A DNA stretch of 64,000 nt, taken from NCBI GenBank assembly GCA_964423745.1, contig CAYRGG010000015.1, positions 1-64,000 of the forward strand, given 5' to 3'. The notes under the pieces were generated by a model. That model was not told the origin of the DNA. It was given only the letters and a program-made list of their open reading frames with translations, and made no database searches. Source of the stretch: CAYRGG01 sp964423745 (lineage in GTDB: Bacteria > Pseudomonadota > Gammaproteobacteria > Competibacterales > Competibacteraceae). The position numbers and the translations under genes were made by a program. Positions 46,224 to 56,295 of the stretch are shown in pieces. The first letter of the stretch is position 1, and each line of letters begins with the position of its first letter.

Positions 46224-47039
46224 TCAATCCTTAAATTGCGGATGCCGTTTTTGCATTGCTGCGAGCACAGCTTCTTGGGTATCTTCGGACAACAACATGG
46301 CAGCATTCCAGGTGGCCACATAGTTTAAGCCCGACGCGACGGTATGGTCGCGATTATAATTCATGACTTGTTTGATGCCGCGTACCGTCAACGGTGATTT
46401 GGTAGCGATGGTTGTGGCGATGGTCTGTACACCAGCAATTAACTCCTGAGCGCTTTCAAAGACCTGATTAATGAGTCCCATCTGTTGCGCTTCAGTGGCA
46501 TCGAAGTCCCGGCCGGTAAAGGCAAGTTCCCGCACTTGACCTTCACCGATGAGATAGGGTAGCCGCTGTAGGCTACCGATATCCGCCACAATGCCAAGAT
46601 CCACTTCTTTGAGGGAAAAGCTGGCGAGTGTTGAGGCGTAACGCACATCACAAGCCGCTATCAAGTCTAAACCTGCCCCAAGACACGGCCCATGCACCGC
46701 GGCTAACACCGGTTTACGGCACGCTTCGAGGGCAGAAAAAGCCGCCTGAAAATCCATAATCAGACGCCGCAACCTTTCTTCCTTTCGCCCCGCGCCTAGG
46801 GCATCAACCTCGTCTAGCAAAGCGCCCATCAATTCAAAGTCGATACCTGCGCAAAAGCACTCACCGACACCGCTTAAGATGGCAACCCTTACTGTGTCTG
46901 TTGCATCCACCCATGCAAATGCTTTTTGAATCTCGAACCATAACGCTCGGTTTAGGGCATTAGCCTTATCAGGGCGATTTAGTTGAATATGGGCGCATTG
47001 ATTTTCAACCGTGACAGTGAGATGAGCAAAGTCTTCCAA
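46224..47039 (-). CDS. Enoyl-CoA hydratase/isomerase, dienoyl-CoA isomerase-like
   Basis: 271 residues of the crotonase fold. The oxyanion-hole segments are ECFCAGIDFELM and GPCLGAGLDLIAACD. The segment KEVDLGIVADIGSLQRLP keeps the Glu and Asp used by ECH1-type delta3,5-delta2,4-dienoyl-CoA isomerases and differs from the two-Glu hydratases, so isomerase activity is the better guess. No other beta-oxidation genes are nearby. The gap to the restriction island holds the operator described. Confidence 0.88.
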   Translation of the reverse strand: MEDFAHLTVTVENQCAHIQLNRPDKANALNRALWFEIQKAFAWVDATDTVRVAILSGVGECFCAGIDFELMGALLDEVDALGAGRKEERLRRLIMDFQAAFSALEACRKPVLAAVHGPCLGAGLDLIAACDVRYASTLASFSLKEVDLGIVADIGSLQRLPYLIGEGQVRELAFTGRDFDATEAQQMGLINQVFESAQELIAGVQTIATTIATKSPLTVRGIKQVMNYNRDHTVASGLNYVATWNAAMLLSEDTQEAVLAAMQKRHPQFKD

Positions 47040-47114
47040 GATAGACCTCTTGCAATTAAGCGCTTAAATAAATAGAACTTACGGGAAAAGGACTTGGCAA
47101 AGCTCATATACGAA

Positions 47115-48641
47115 CTAAGCCTCCATCACAGGAATCTTGCCAATTTTCACGCGCCACTCGGCGGGACCCTGCTTATGCACAGATTCACCATTAACGTCCA
47201 CAGCCACAGTCACCGGCATGTCTTCCACCTCGAACTCGCGAATAGCCTCCATCCCTAACTCTTCAAACGCCACCATGCGGGCCTTGCGAATTGCTTTCGC
47301 CACCAGATAAGCAGCTCCACCCACCGCCACTAGATACACTGCTCGATGGTCACGAATCGCTTCAATGGCCACCGGTCCCCGCTCGGCTTTACCCACCATG
47401 CCTAATAGGCCGGTTTTAGCGAGCATCATTTCGGTAAATTTATCCATCCGAGTAGCCGTGGTTGGACCAGCAGGACCCACCACCTCGTTACCCACCGGAT
47501 CTACCGGTCCCACGTAATAAATAAAACGATTTTTGAAATCAACCCCTGGGGGTAACGGTTCCCCCTTCGCAAAGAGATCTGCGATGCGTTTGTGGGCAGC
47601 GTCACGACCCGTCAGCAATTTGCCATTTAATAAAAGGGTTTCGCCAGGCCGCCAAGTGGCGATGTCTTCTGCCGTGACCGTGTCCAAATCAACCCGCCGC
47701 GCTCCGGCGCCTGCGTCCCAAGTAATCTCAGGCCAGTCTTCTAGCTTAGGTGCTGGTAATTCAGCGACGCCTGTACCATCCAACACAAAATGGGCGTGGC
47801 GGGTGGCGGCACAGTTCGGGATCATAGCGATAGGAAGGGAAGCCGCATGGGTAGGATAATCGAGAATCTTGACATCCAGTACGGTAGTCAACCCCCCCAA
47901 TCCTTGGGCGCCGATTCCCAAGGCGTTAACCTTGTCGTAAAGCTCTAGACGCAGTTCTTCACTGCGGTTGCTGGGGCCACGGGCCATCAATTGCTGCATA
48001 TCGATGGGTGCCATAAGAGATTCTTTGGCCAATAGCATGGCTTTTTCCGCCGTCCCGCCAATGCCGATACCTAACATACCCGGCGGGCACCAACCCGCTC
48101 CCATGGTGGGCACTGTTTTGAGCACCCAATCAACAATACTGTCAGAGGGGTTAAGCATAATAAATTTAGACTTGTTCTCGGAACCGCCTCCCTTAGCCGC
48201 CACAGTGACCTCCAGCGTATCGCCAGGCACGACGGTCATATGGATAACAGCAGGGGTGTTATCACCGGTATTCTTGCGGCTACCTGCAGGATCATCAAGA
48301 ATAGAAGCACGCAATTTATTATCGGGATGGAGATACGCCTGTCGCACACCTTCGTTGACCATCTCTTCGACGCTTAAAGTGGCATCCCCCCAAGTCACAT
48401 TCATACCGATCTTTAGAAAAATCGTCACGATACCTGTGTCTTGACAGATAGGTCGATGGCCTTGGGCGCAGAGTCGAGAATTAATCAGGATTTGCGCCAT
48501 GGCATCCTTAGCCGCTGGGGAGGCTTCCATCTCATAAGCCTTCGCCAAAGCATCGATATAATCCTTGGGGTGATAATAAGAAATGTACTGTAGCGCATCA
48601 GCGATGCTCTGGATCAGATGGACTTGGCGAATGACTGTCAT
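47115..48641 (-). CDS. Class I fumarate hydratase (4Fe-4S)
   Basis: 508 residues, the size of iron-sulfur fumarases FumA/FumB. Likely cluster cysteines lie in RPICQDTG, GAGWCPPGML and IPNCAATRH. The C-terminal beta domain (FKNRFIYYVGPVDP, GPAGPTTATRM) is fused as in the one-chain form. It interconverts fumarate and malate in the TCA cycle. It appears monocistronic. Confidence 0.96.
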   Translation of the reverse strand: MTVIRQVHLIQSIADALQYISYYHPKDYIDALAKAYEMEASPAAKDAMAQILINSRLCAQGHRPICQDTGIVTIFLKIGMNVTWGDATLSVEEMVNEGVRQAYLHPDNKLRASILDDPAGSRKNTGDNTPAVIHMTVVPGDTLEVTVAAKGGGSENKSKFIMLNPSDSIVDWVLKTVPTMGAGWCPPGMLGIGIGGTAEKAMLLAKESLMAPIDMQQLMARGPSNRSEELRLELYDKVNALGIGAQGLGGLTTVLDVKILDYPTHAASLPIAMIPNCAATRHAHFVLDGTGVAELPAPKLEDWPEITWDAGAGARRVDLDTVTAEDIATWRPGETLLLNGKLLTGRDAAHKRIADLFAKGEPLPPGVDFKNRFIYYVGPVDPVGNEVVGPAGPTTATRMDKFTEMMLAKTGLLGMVGKAERGPVAIEAIRDHRAVYLVAVGGAAYLVAKAIRKARMVAFEELGMEAIREFEVEDMPVTVAVDVNGESVHKQGPAEWRVKIGKIPVMEA

Positions 48642-48779
48642 TAACGATTCTCCGCTGTTGGAATACTCTTAACGCCGTGTTTTAACAGGCAACCTCTAGA
48701 CTTTGCTTTGTAGTAAAGCTAGGTGTAGTAATCGAGGGCAAGTACTAGTAAATCTCGCAGGGTTGGTCTGCACAAGTTG

Positions 48780-49379
48780 TCAAGTATGGCGCAGCGCCCA
48801 GTCGAAATCCTCAAAGGTGGTGGCCCGTTGTGCCGGGCTGATCTCTAAACCCAGTTGTTGACCAATTTGCGATAGAGAAAAGATACCACGCACGGCCGTT
48901 TCCCCGGTATGGGGATCTGTGTCCACCACCAGGGCATGTTGACGATTCACGTCCCGTAACGTCGCGATGATATCACCCACCTTGGCTCGCAAAACATCTC
49001 CCATCATCAGAACATCAAGTTTATTTTTTGTGGTCATGATGTCTCCCACCATAAGATCTTTGCGGGTCCCCCCGGTTTTTTTTAAAATCTTTTTGGGCTT
49101 TTCGCCTTCTATGTCACGACTCGTCAGTATGCCTTGCACTTTACCGTCGGCATCGGCAACTAATAACATACGGACATTACCTTTCATCATACGCTCCAGG
49201 GCCATATCCAAAGGTGTCGTGAGAGAAACCATCAGGGCGGTCACTTGACGAAGATCAGTCATACAATCGACGGCTGGACTGTTTACCTTCACTCGATCCG
49301 GTAACTCTTGGCGTGGTCGAAAATAGCTGACACTATGATTTAACTGGTGAAATTGTAAAGGATCAAAGGTTTTTTCCAT
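48780..49379 (-). CDS. CBS domain protein
   Basis: 199 residues with two CBS motifs: one near residues 50-95 (ALERMMKGNVRMLLVADADGKVQGILTSRDI) and one near 110-170 (DIIATLRDVNRQHALVVDTDPHTGETAVRGIFSLSQI). Stand-alone CBS pairs bind adenine nucleotides and act as energy sensors; the partner is not known. It is divergent from the SNF2 helicase. Confidence 0.88.
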   Translation of the reverse strand: MEKTFDPLQFHQLNHSVSYFRPRQELPDRVKVNSPAVDCMTDLRQVTALMVSLTTPLDMALERMMKGNVRMLLVADADGKVQGILTSRDIEGEKPKKILKKTGGTRKDLMVGDIMTTKNKLDVLMMGDVLRAKVGDIIATLRDVNRQHALVVDTDPHTGETAVRGIFSLSQIGQQLGLEISPAQRATTFEDFDWALRHT

Positions 49380-49485
49380 GGGATGCTCCGGTGACGTTGC
49401 GCACCTTTACGGATGGCGTAGGGCTCGCTGACTCTACTAGACATTAGGATAATTATAGGCAAAGACACTCATTTGATTATTGATT

Positions 49486-52400
49486 ATGCATATTCTTCAT
49501 GGTACTTGGATCCCAACAGAAACCGATGAGTTTCTCCAACGTGGCGCATTTCATCTGTGGGTAGAAACCGCAACCATCAACAAACCAGGCCACTCCATCA
49601 ATTATCTGGCGGCGAAAGAATTGGCTGCTTTTTTGGCGGATGAGTTGGGGGTTGGCCTTAATGTCAACGCAGTCCGTGATCGAACCGAGATCCGCCATGT
49701 GTTAATACCCAGCCATCAGGGAAAACCCCTACCCTCGCCAGAACTTGCCAGGTGGTTGGCAATGACGCTGCCTGAAAAAAAGGACATCAATTTAACCTAC
49801 CAGCAAATTGCTAGCTTCGCTTTAACTAATCCTGTTAAAGAGTTAAGTCAACTCCATTTTTTAGCAGCACATCAAATGAAATTCTTACAGCTCGGTTCGG
49901 ACCTGCTCTTCTGGGTACATTTTAGTCAACATATAAAAAACGTTTTGTTGAAAGATCAGTATATTCCTGCCCTTAAATATCGTGCTTTACCCAGCAAAGG
50001 CAAAACCCACGGCCGATTTGAAATCCATCCCGGTTGGGAGATTGTCTCCCCAAACTACGAAGCTACCCTAGAACGCGCCCTTGAAACCATGCCACCGGCT
50101 TGCGTCAGCGCCTTTGAGAAAGCCCCTGGAAAGGTAGTTCTATGGAACAAAAGCGATTTACTGAAACATTTTTCCCAGTGTGTACTGACCAATCTGGTTA
50201 CCCATCCGCTATTTCCCGCGGCCTTTACAAAAAAAATTCGTGGCTCTCTCCTAGAAGAATGTATTCGTCCCCCTAATCCCGAGACGGTATGGGGTACCGA
50301 CTGGGCCTTAGAGCGTTATCACCAGTGGCAAGCGTGGGAAAAGTCTTTGACCACCCGGCGTCAACAGGGTTTTCGGCTCTGTTTTCAATTGCTGGAAGCC
50401 GACCATAGCCATACACCCTGGCGCATCAAGTTTATAGCCACGGCATGGCATGATCCTTCGTTAAAGTTAGACCTGGCAGACTATTGGCATCTCGATTTTA
50501 AAATCAAGCGTCCATTACTGCAGTCCTTCGGCGACGATTTTGAACAACAGGTTTTGATTAATTTGGCTCAGGCAGCCCGTATTTACCCTAAGCTTTGGCA
50601 GGGCATGGAAACCCCGCGACCCGTGGGGTTGGAACTTTCCCTGGAGGAAGTGTTCATTTTTCTCAAAGAACATGCTTGGGTTTTGCAGGATGCTGGCTTT
50701 CAGGTAATCGTGCCTGCTTGGTGGACACCGGAAGGACGGCAACGAGCTCGCCTTCGCCTAAGGGCGAGCGGCGGTAAAACCGCTGCTAAGACTGCCGTTG
50801 GCGCCAGTTATTTCTCTTTGGATGCCTTGGTCAAGTACCGTTATGAGCTCAACATCGGCGATCAAGCCGTGACCCCAGAAGAGTGGCAAGGATTGGTAGC
50901 GGCAAAAACACCGTTAGTACAGTTTCGGGGTCAATGGATTGAACTGGAACAAGATAAAATGCAACAGATGCTAAATTTCTGGCAAACCCATGGGGATGGC
51001 GAGGACACCATGAGTCTCGCTGACCTGATGTGGAAGACGGCGTCCAACGAGGATGAAGTGGATGTGGGCCATGACCCTCTGCTTTCCGACATGCTAGCCA
51101 AACTGCAGCAACCGAGCCACTTCCAACCTGTCCCTGATCCGCCGGAAATCGAAGGGCATTTGAGAGATTACCAGAAACGGGGCGTGGCTTGGATACAATA
51201 CTTGGAAAACCTGGGTCTTAACGGCTGTTTGGCTGACGATATGGGCTTGGGTAAAACCGTCCAGGTGATCGCTCGCCTGGCCACCACCCAGCAAACGGCC
51301 CAGCACCCTACCCTGCTGGTGGTGCCCACTTCAGTGCTGGGCAACTGGGAAAAGGAAATCCAAAAGTTTGCACCGCAACTCAAAGTGTTGGTTCATCATG
51401 GCCCAGACCGGACTCAAGAAAGCGCATCATTCCAAAAACGAGGGAACAACCATGATGTGATCATCACCTCCTACACCCTGGCTCGTAAAGATGCCAAACT
51501 ATTGAAAAAGACCGATTGGCAAAGAATTGTCGTCGATGAGGCGCAAAATATCAAAAATCCTAAAACGGCCCAGACTAAAGCCATTTTAAAATTGCGTAGC
51601 AATCATCGTTTGGCATTGACCGGGACGCCGGTGGAAAATCGCCTGTTGGATCTTTGGTCCATTTTCAATTTTCTCAATCCTGGTTACTTAGGAACCCAGG
51701 CACGCTTTCGCAAAGAGTTTGAACTCCCCATTCAAAAAGACAATAGTCTCAGCCAATCGGAGTTATTAAAAAAGTTAGTGCAACCGTTTATCCTACGCCG
51801 GGTAAAGACCGATCAGGCTATTATTAAAGATCTCCCGGACAAAGTAGAACATAAACAGTACTGTAACCTCACCAAGGAGCAAGCCTCCCTTTACCAAGCG
51901 GTGGTGGAGGATGTGGAGGAAGCCTTAGAAGCGGCAGAGGGTATGCAGCGCAAGGGATTGATACTGTCAACCCTAATGAAGCTCAAACAGATCTGTAACC
52001 ATCCCCGGCAATTCCTCCAGGACAACAGCGCCTTTACCCCAGAGCGTTCCCATAAGTTGGCTCGCCTACTGGCTATGCTGGAGGAGGTCATCGCGGAAGG
52101 AGAAAGTTTATTGATCTTTACTCAGTTCACTGAAATCGGCGCTGCCCTGCAGACCTATCTGGCCCACAATCTAGGTTGCAGTACCCATTATCTACACGGC
52201 AGCACTCGTCGCACTCAGCGGGAACGGATGATCAGCGAGTTTCAAGACCCAGACTCCTCCCAGCCAGCTGCCTTTATACTGTCTCTGAAAGCCGGGGGTG
52301 TAGGTATTACCCTCACCAAAGCCAACCATGTGTTTCACTTCGACCGTTGGTGGAATCCGGCCGTCGAGGACCAAGCCACCGATCGTGCTTTTCGTATTGG

Positions 52401-52593
52401 CCAGACCCGGAATGTTTTTGTGCATAAATTTGTGACTTTGGGTAGTCTGGAAGAGCGTATCGATCAGATGATCGAAGACAAAAAAAAGGTCGCGAACAGC
52501 ATCGTGGGCAACGATGAATCCTGGCTCACCGAACTAGATAATCAGAGCTTTAAACAGTTGATAGCGCTGAATCGACAGGTGGTGATTGACTAA
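49486..52593 (+). CDS. SNF2/RapA-like DEAD-box helicase
   Basis: About 1035 residues. The first 580 residues include the bacterial SNF2-associated region (HAWVLQDAGFQVIVPAWW). The motor follows: DYQKRGVAWIQYL, Walker A ADDMGLGKTVQ (near residue 584), Walker B VVDEAQNIKN, LTGTPVENR, and helicase C motifs SLKAGGVGITLTKANHVF and DQATDRAFRIGQ. It is an ATP-driven translocase on double-stranded DNA. The ATG at 49486 is preferred over a TTG six bases upstream. A SWIM zinc-finger gene follows at once, a pairing seen in other prokaryotes. Confidence 0.93.
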   Translation: MHILHGTWIPTETDEFLQRGAFHLWVETATINKPGHSINYLAAKELAAFLADELGVGLNVNAVRDRTEIRHVLIPSHQGKPLPSPELARWLAMTLPEKKDINLTYQQIASFALTNPVKELSQLHFLAAHQMKFLQLGSDLLFWVHFSQHIKNVLLKDQYIPALKYRALPSKGKTHGRFEIHPGWEIVSPNYEATLERALETMPPACVSAFEKAPGKVVLWNKSDLLKHFSQCVLTNLVTHPLFPAAFTKKIRGSLLEECIRPPNPETVWGTDWALERYHQWQAWEKSLTTRRQQGFRLCFQLLEADHSHTPWRIKFIATAWHDPSLKLDLADYWHLDFKIKRPLLQSFGDDFEQQVLINLAQAARIYPKLWQGMETPRPVGLELSLEEVFIFLKEHAWVLQDAGFQVIVPAWWTPEGRQRARLRLRASGGKTAAKTAVGASYFSLDALVKYRYELNIGDQAVTPEEWQGLVAAKTPLVQFRGQWIELEQDKMQQMLNFWQTHGDGEDTMSLADLMWKTASNEDEVDVGHDPLLSDMLAKLQQPSHFQPVPDPPEIEGHLRDYQKRGVAWIQYLENLGLNGCLADDMGLGKTVQVIARLATTQQTAQHPTLLVVPTSVLGNWEKEIQKFAPQLKVLVHHGPDRTQESASFQKRGNNHDVIITSYTLARKDAKLLKKTDWQRIVVDEAQNIKNPKTAQTKAILKLRSNHRLALTGTPVENRLLDLWSIFNFLNPGYLGTQARFRKEFELPIQKDNSLSQSELLKKLVQPFILRRVKTDQAIIKDLPDKVEHKQYCNLTKEQASLYQAVVEDVEEALEAAEGMQRKGLILSTLMKLKQICNHPRQFLQDNSAFTPERSHKLARLLAMLEEVIAEGESLLIFTQFTEIGAALQTYLAHNLGCSTHYLHGSTRRTQRERMISEFQDPDSSQPAAFILSLKAGGVGITLTKANHVFHFDRWWNPAVEDQATDRAFRIGQTRNVFVHKFVTLGSLEERIDQMIEDKKKVANSIVGNDESWLTELDNQSFKQLIALNRQVVID

Positions 52594-52648
52594 CGTCATC
52601 AGTAAAGATCGAAAATCGCGGCAAAATACACGACTGGATAAGCAAAAC

Positions 52649-53488
52649 ATGACACAACTTACCCGTACTTGGTGGGGAAAACGATTTATCGAAGCGCTCG
52701 AGGACTTTAGCGATCCAGCTCGTTTGAGTCGCGGCCGTTCCTATGCCCTGAGTGATAGAATCCGTTCCTGGAATAGGCATAATGGAAAGGTGACAGCCAA
52801 GATCGAAGGAAACATCAATCCCTACTTTGGTGTTTATAAAAAGCCTATCTACAACACAGTCGTAGAAATAAAACCAATCCCACCAGCCACATGGCGCAAA
52901 ATCATTGAACGCCTCGCCAGTAAAGCCAGTCTCATCTCACAACTCTTGCTCAATGAAATACCCGACAACATCGAAGAAAATCTTGCCGATCTTAAAGTGG
53001 ATTTGCTGCCCCGCAGCGAAGAGGATTTTATTACTAACTGCAGTTGTCCCGACTATTGGAATCCTTGTAAACATATTGCAGGTTTGTGCTATTTTTTGGC
53101 TAAACAATTGGATCAAGATCCATTCTTATTATTTGAGCTGCGGGGTTTAACCCGCTCAAACCTTAACGAACAGCTCTCTAAAACACCCCTCGGCAAAATT
53201 TTAGCAACAACCCTTGAAGAACAGGAATTGTCCTTACAACCGGTGGATTCCTATTATCCACGTCCACACCAAGAACCCGTCTCCTCAAATATGACTTATC
53301 ACGCCTTCTGGAAAGGAGAAAAACCGCTTCCCAGCCAGCCAGAACCCTTATCTCAACCGGGTATACCCGCCATCCCTATTCGTAAAGGCGGCGACTATCC
53401 AGCATTTTGGCATCAGAACCAATCCTTCATAGAGGTTATGATTGAGTTTTATGAAAGGGTTAGGAAACGCAACAAGGATTTGCTGTGA
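52649..53488 (+). CDS. SWIM zinc-finger protein
   Basis: About 279 residues. The opening TRTWWGKRFIEALEDF and SRGRSYALSDRI and the zinc site C-x-C-xn-C-x-H (NCSCPDYWNPCKHIAGLCY) define the SWIM family. The ATG at 52649 is preferred; a TTG at 52586 would overlap the helicase gene. SWIM proteins are encoded beside SNF2 helicases and are thought to help them bind DNA or protein. Its end overlaps the convergent exonuclease gene by 29 bases. Confidence 0.9.
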   Translation: MTQLTRTWWGKRFIEALEDFSDPARLSRGRSYALSDRIRSWNRHNGKVTAKIEGNINPYFGVYKKPIYNTVVEIKPIPPATWRKIIERLASKASLISQLLLNEIPDNIEENLADLKVDLLPRSEEDFITNCSCPDYWNPCKHIAGLCYFLAKQLDQDPFLLFELRGLTRSNLNEQLSKTPLGKILATTLEEQELSLQPVDSYYPRPHQEPVSSNMTYHAFWKGEKPLPSQPEPLSQPGIPAIPIRKGGDYPAFWHQNQSFIEVMIEFYERVRKRNKDLL

Positions 53489-54248
53489 ATTCAGCCACTA
53501 CCGGCGTGTGATCAGAAGGCCGTGGCAATCTTCGCGGGGCTTTATCGATGTCGCAACCGGTACATAGCGAAGTCAGTTTAGTGCTGGCCAAGATCAAATC
53601 AATCCTTAACCCGTGATTGCGGCGAAACCCAGCAGCCCGATAATCCCACCAGCTAAAACTGTCCTCGGGTTGAGGAAAAACCCGAAAAACATCGGTTAAA
53701 CCCAAACCTAGCAGACGTTTTAAGGCAGCTCGTTCTGGTTCACTACAGAGGATTTTATTTTCCCAGGCTTTTGGATCATAGACATCGCGATCCTCAGGGG
53801 CGATGTTAAAATCCCCTAAGACCACTAACTTTGGATAGTTAGCAAGCTGTGCTTGCAGATAATCGGTCAGCGCATTAAGCCAATTTAATTTATAGTCATA
53901 TTTTTCAGAGCCCACCGCTTGGCCGTTAGGCACGTAGAGGTTGAGCACTCTGACTCCGGCGGTGGTTACCCCTAACACTCGCCGCTGGGGGTTCTGCAAA
54001 CCTGGCAGGTCCGTTACCTGCTCGGTTATAGGACTACGACTGAGTAGGGCTACGCCATTATAGGTTTTTTGGCCAGCAAAAGCGACTTGGTAACCCGCGG
54101 CTTCTAAATCGGTGCGGGGAAAATCCGTGTCTGGCATCTTTGTTTCCTGCAAGGCAAGCATGTCCGGCTGTTGCGTTGCCACCCAGTCGAGCACCTGGGG
54201 CAACCGAACCCGCAGGGAATTCACATTCCACGTTGCAATCTTCACCAT
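53460..54248 (-). CDS. xthA: Exodeoxyribonuclease III
   Basis: About 262 residues with the AP-endonuclease/exonuclease III motifs KIATWNVNSLRVRL, LALQETKMPD, VLGDFNIAPEDRDVYDP and RIDLILAS, ending with PSDHTPVVAEF. It cleaves abasic sites and degrades 3' ends in base excision repair. The ATG at 54248 (MVKIATW) is taken as start rather than 54260. Confidence 0.96.
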   Translation of the reverse strand: MVKIATWNVNSLRVRLPQVLDWVATQQPDMLALQETKMPDTDFPRTDLEAAGYQVAFAGQKTYNGVALLSRSPITEQVTDLPGLQNPQRRVLGVTTAGVRVLNLYVPNGQAVGSEKYDYKLNWLNALTDYLQAQLANYPKLVVLGDFNIAPEDRDVYDPKAWENKILCSEPERAALKRLLGLGLTDVFRVFPQPEDSFSWWDYRAAGFRRNHGLRIDLILASTKLTSLCTGCDIDKAPRRLPRPSDHTPVVAEFTANPCCVS

Positions 54249-54380
54249 AAAACCTATCACAAACTAAAAGAGTTGCGAAAATGCCTGCCTTCATCATAGA
54301 GCATGTGCTTTAATAGCAAACAATCCCAAGTCGGATCATGCCATAATCCCATTTAAATTGTTTGTCGTTTTATAATTTTA

Positions 54381-55115
54381 ATGCGAATTCCGCGTCTCTA
54401 TCTTCCAGAATCTCTCGCCATAGATACTCGCCTGACGCTGACTGACGCCGCATTTCACCATGCAGTGCGGGTGCTGCGCTTGCGATCCGGGGCATCCGTT
54501 ATTCTTTTCAACGGCAAAGGGGGAGAATTCTCCGCTGTATTAGATAATGTGACGCGTCATAACGCTACTGTACATATTCAAAGTTTTATAGCTCAGGAAA
54601 AAGAATCATTCCTCAAGATGCGCTTGGCCCAGGGCATATCCCGAGGTGATCGTATGGATTACACAGTGCAAAAGGCTGTGGAGTTAGGCGTGACCGCTAT
54701 TGTTCCCCTGCTGACCGAACGCAGCGTGACTGAACTAAAAGATGAACGTGTCGTTAAACGGGTGCAGCATTGGCAAAGGATTATTATAGGCGCTTGTGAG
54801 CAATCTGGGCGCAACCGATTGCCGCACATTTTCGAGCCTATAGCGCTGAGAAAATGGTTAACGACTGACTGCCCTAGCGGGCTAAAGCTTGTGCTTGACC
54901 CCTATGCTGGACAACGGCTACGAAGCAACACGCCTGCAACCCAGGAGATGACTTTGCTAATCGGTCCAGAAGGGGGTTTTACACCGGGCGAATTACAGCT
55001 TGCCGAAGCAAAGGGTTTTGTCGGCGTTCAATTGGGACCCCGCATTCTGCGCACCGAGACCGCTGCGGTAGCAGCCCTTAGCGCATTGCAAATCCTCTGG
55101 GGAGATTTGGGATAA
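54381..55115 (+). CDS. rsmE: 16S rRNA (uracil1498-N3)-methyltransferase
   Basis: 244 residues, SPOUT fold. A PUA-like N-terminus (FHHAVRVLRLRSGASVILFNGKGGEF) is followed by the knotted SAM domain (LLIGPEGGFTPGELQLAEAKGF and LGPRILRTETAAVAAL). It methylates U1498 of 16S rRNA. Confidence 0.96.
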   Translation: MRIPRLYLPESLAIDTRLTLTDAAFHHAVRVLRLRSGASVILFNGKGGEFSAVLDNVTRHNATVHIQSFIAQEKESFLKMRLAQGISRGDRMDYTVQKAVELGVTAIVPLLTERSVTELKDERVVKRVQHWQRIIIGACEQSGRNRLPHIFEPIALRKWLTTDCPSGLKLVLDPYAGQRLRSNTPATQEMTLLIGPEGGFTPGELQLAEAKGFVGVQLGPRILRTETAAVAALSALQILWGDLG

Positions 55116-55124
55116 TTAAAAACC

Positions 55125-55607
55125 TCATACCGCAACTAGCGTCATCACTAGCGCCAAACTCAGTATTAAAACAACCCCAAGGGTGAGCCAACGACGCAGC
55201 TCGGCGTACCAAAGGGGCATACGATTTTGTTGGACAGTGTAGCGATCCATCATATATTGTGCGCTAAATCCTCCCAGCAGAATTAGCCAGCTCCAGGCTA
55301 ACGGCAACAGCAACGCAATCCACGCCAAAAGCGATGGTGTTACACCCCATCCCAGACTGCGCCAGAGCCGCTTTGTGTCGGTCTCCCACAAAGCCGCTCC
55401 CCAATGTACAGCGCCAAGAAAACTTAGAATAACCACCGCATAACTTCGCAAAACCGTTGCCGCCCATGGTTGCCAAGCTTCAGAACCCGCTAACATCACT
55501 AACAAGGTTAAAACAAAAGGGATGAGACCTGCGCTGCCTAGGATGAGGGCAGGGGCAGGAATGCGTGAAAAGGACTCCCAGGCATGGGAACTCACCTTAG
55601 AGTTCAT
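55125..55607 (-). CDS. DUF3429 family membrane protein
   Basis: About 160 residues with four to five membrane segments (ALILGSAGLIPFVLTLLVML, YAVVILSFLGAVHWGAAL). The conserved FLGAVHWG pattern fits DUF3429. Function is unknown. The ATG at 55607 is taken because a start at 55676 would overlap the glutathione peroxidase gene by 41 bases. Confidence 0.82.
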   Translation of the reverse strand: MNSKVSSHAWESFSRIPAPALILGSAGLIPFVLTLLVMLAGSEAWQPWAATVLRSYAVVILSFLGAVHWGAALWETDTKRLWRSLGWGVTPSLLAWIALLLPLAWSWLILLGGFSAQYMMDRYTVQQNRMPLWYAELRRWLTLGVVLILSLALVMTLVAV

Positions 55608-55635
55608 TATTCGCCGATTGGCTGCCTTGTCATTA

Positions 55636-56163
55636 TCATAACAGTGCTTCAATGGCCTCGATAAGCTGTGCATCATCGGGACGCACTTGAGAAGGAAACT
55701 GCGCCACCACTTGGCCGTTACGGTCTACTAAATATTTATAGAAATTCCAAGCGGGATAACCGCCCCCTTGCGCCGCTAAGTTTTGATAGAAAGGATGTGC
55801 CTGCTCGCCACTGACGCGAATCTTTTCAAACATAGGAAAACCCACATCATAGGTCAATCGGCAAAAACGCACGATGTCCTGCTCACTACCAGGTTCTTGA
55901 GCAAAGTCGTTGGAAGGAAACCCGAGCACCACAAGACCGCGCTCTTGGTAACGCTTGTAAAGGGCTTCAAGCCCCTCATACTGAGGGGTAAAACCGCATC
56001 GACTCGCTGTGTTTACTACTAACAGGACTTGGCCTTTATAGGCTTTACACAAGGACTGGGGCTGCTCTTTTGCGAGGGGTCGTAGAGAAAAATCCAAGGT
56101 AGCAGGACATTCATTGGATAGGGCGACAGAACTAAACATCAGCAACATTACTAACAGAGGCAT
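55636..56163 (-). CDS. Secreted glutathione peroxidase-family protein
   Basis: 175 residues. An N-terminal hydrophobic segment (MPLLVMLLMFSSVALS) looks like a signal peptide, so the enzyme should be periplasmic. The peroxidatic Cys lies in NTASRCGFTPQYEGLE, followed by VLGFPSNDFAQEPGS and AWNFYKYLVDRNG, all family motifs. It would reduce peroxides, probably with thioredoxin-like partners rather than glutathione. It is divergent from the MerR/B12 regulator. Confidence 0.92.
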   Translation of the reverse strand: MPLLVMLLMFSSVALSNECPATLDFSLRPLAKEQPQSLCKAYKGQVLLVVNTASRCGFTPQYEGLEALYKRYQERGLVVLGFPSNDFAQEPGSEQDIVRFCRLTYDVGFPMFEKIRVSGEQAHPFYQNLAAQGGGYPAWNFYKYLVDRNGQVVAQFPSQVRPDDAQLIEAIEALL

Positions 56164-56295
56164 AACCTTTCTCTCAAAGTTAGGGATTAGGATTTGATTA
56201 AGACCACAATGTTGTACACTTATGAGTGTTTTTTAGACGTTTTTGTTCAAAATTGATGACTTATGTATAATAATTGTAAAAATTATTGAGGATCA

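Noticed and set aside
47533..48444. Antisense frames of 108 and 158 codons within the fumarase gene
   Set aside because: High-GC third positions create open antisense frames; no motif or start site supports them.
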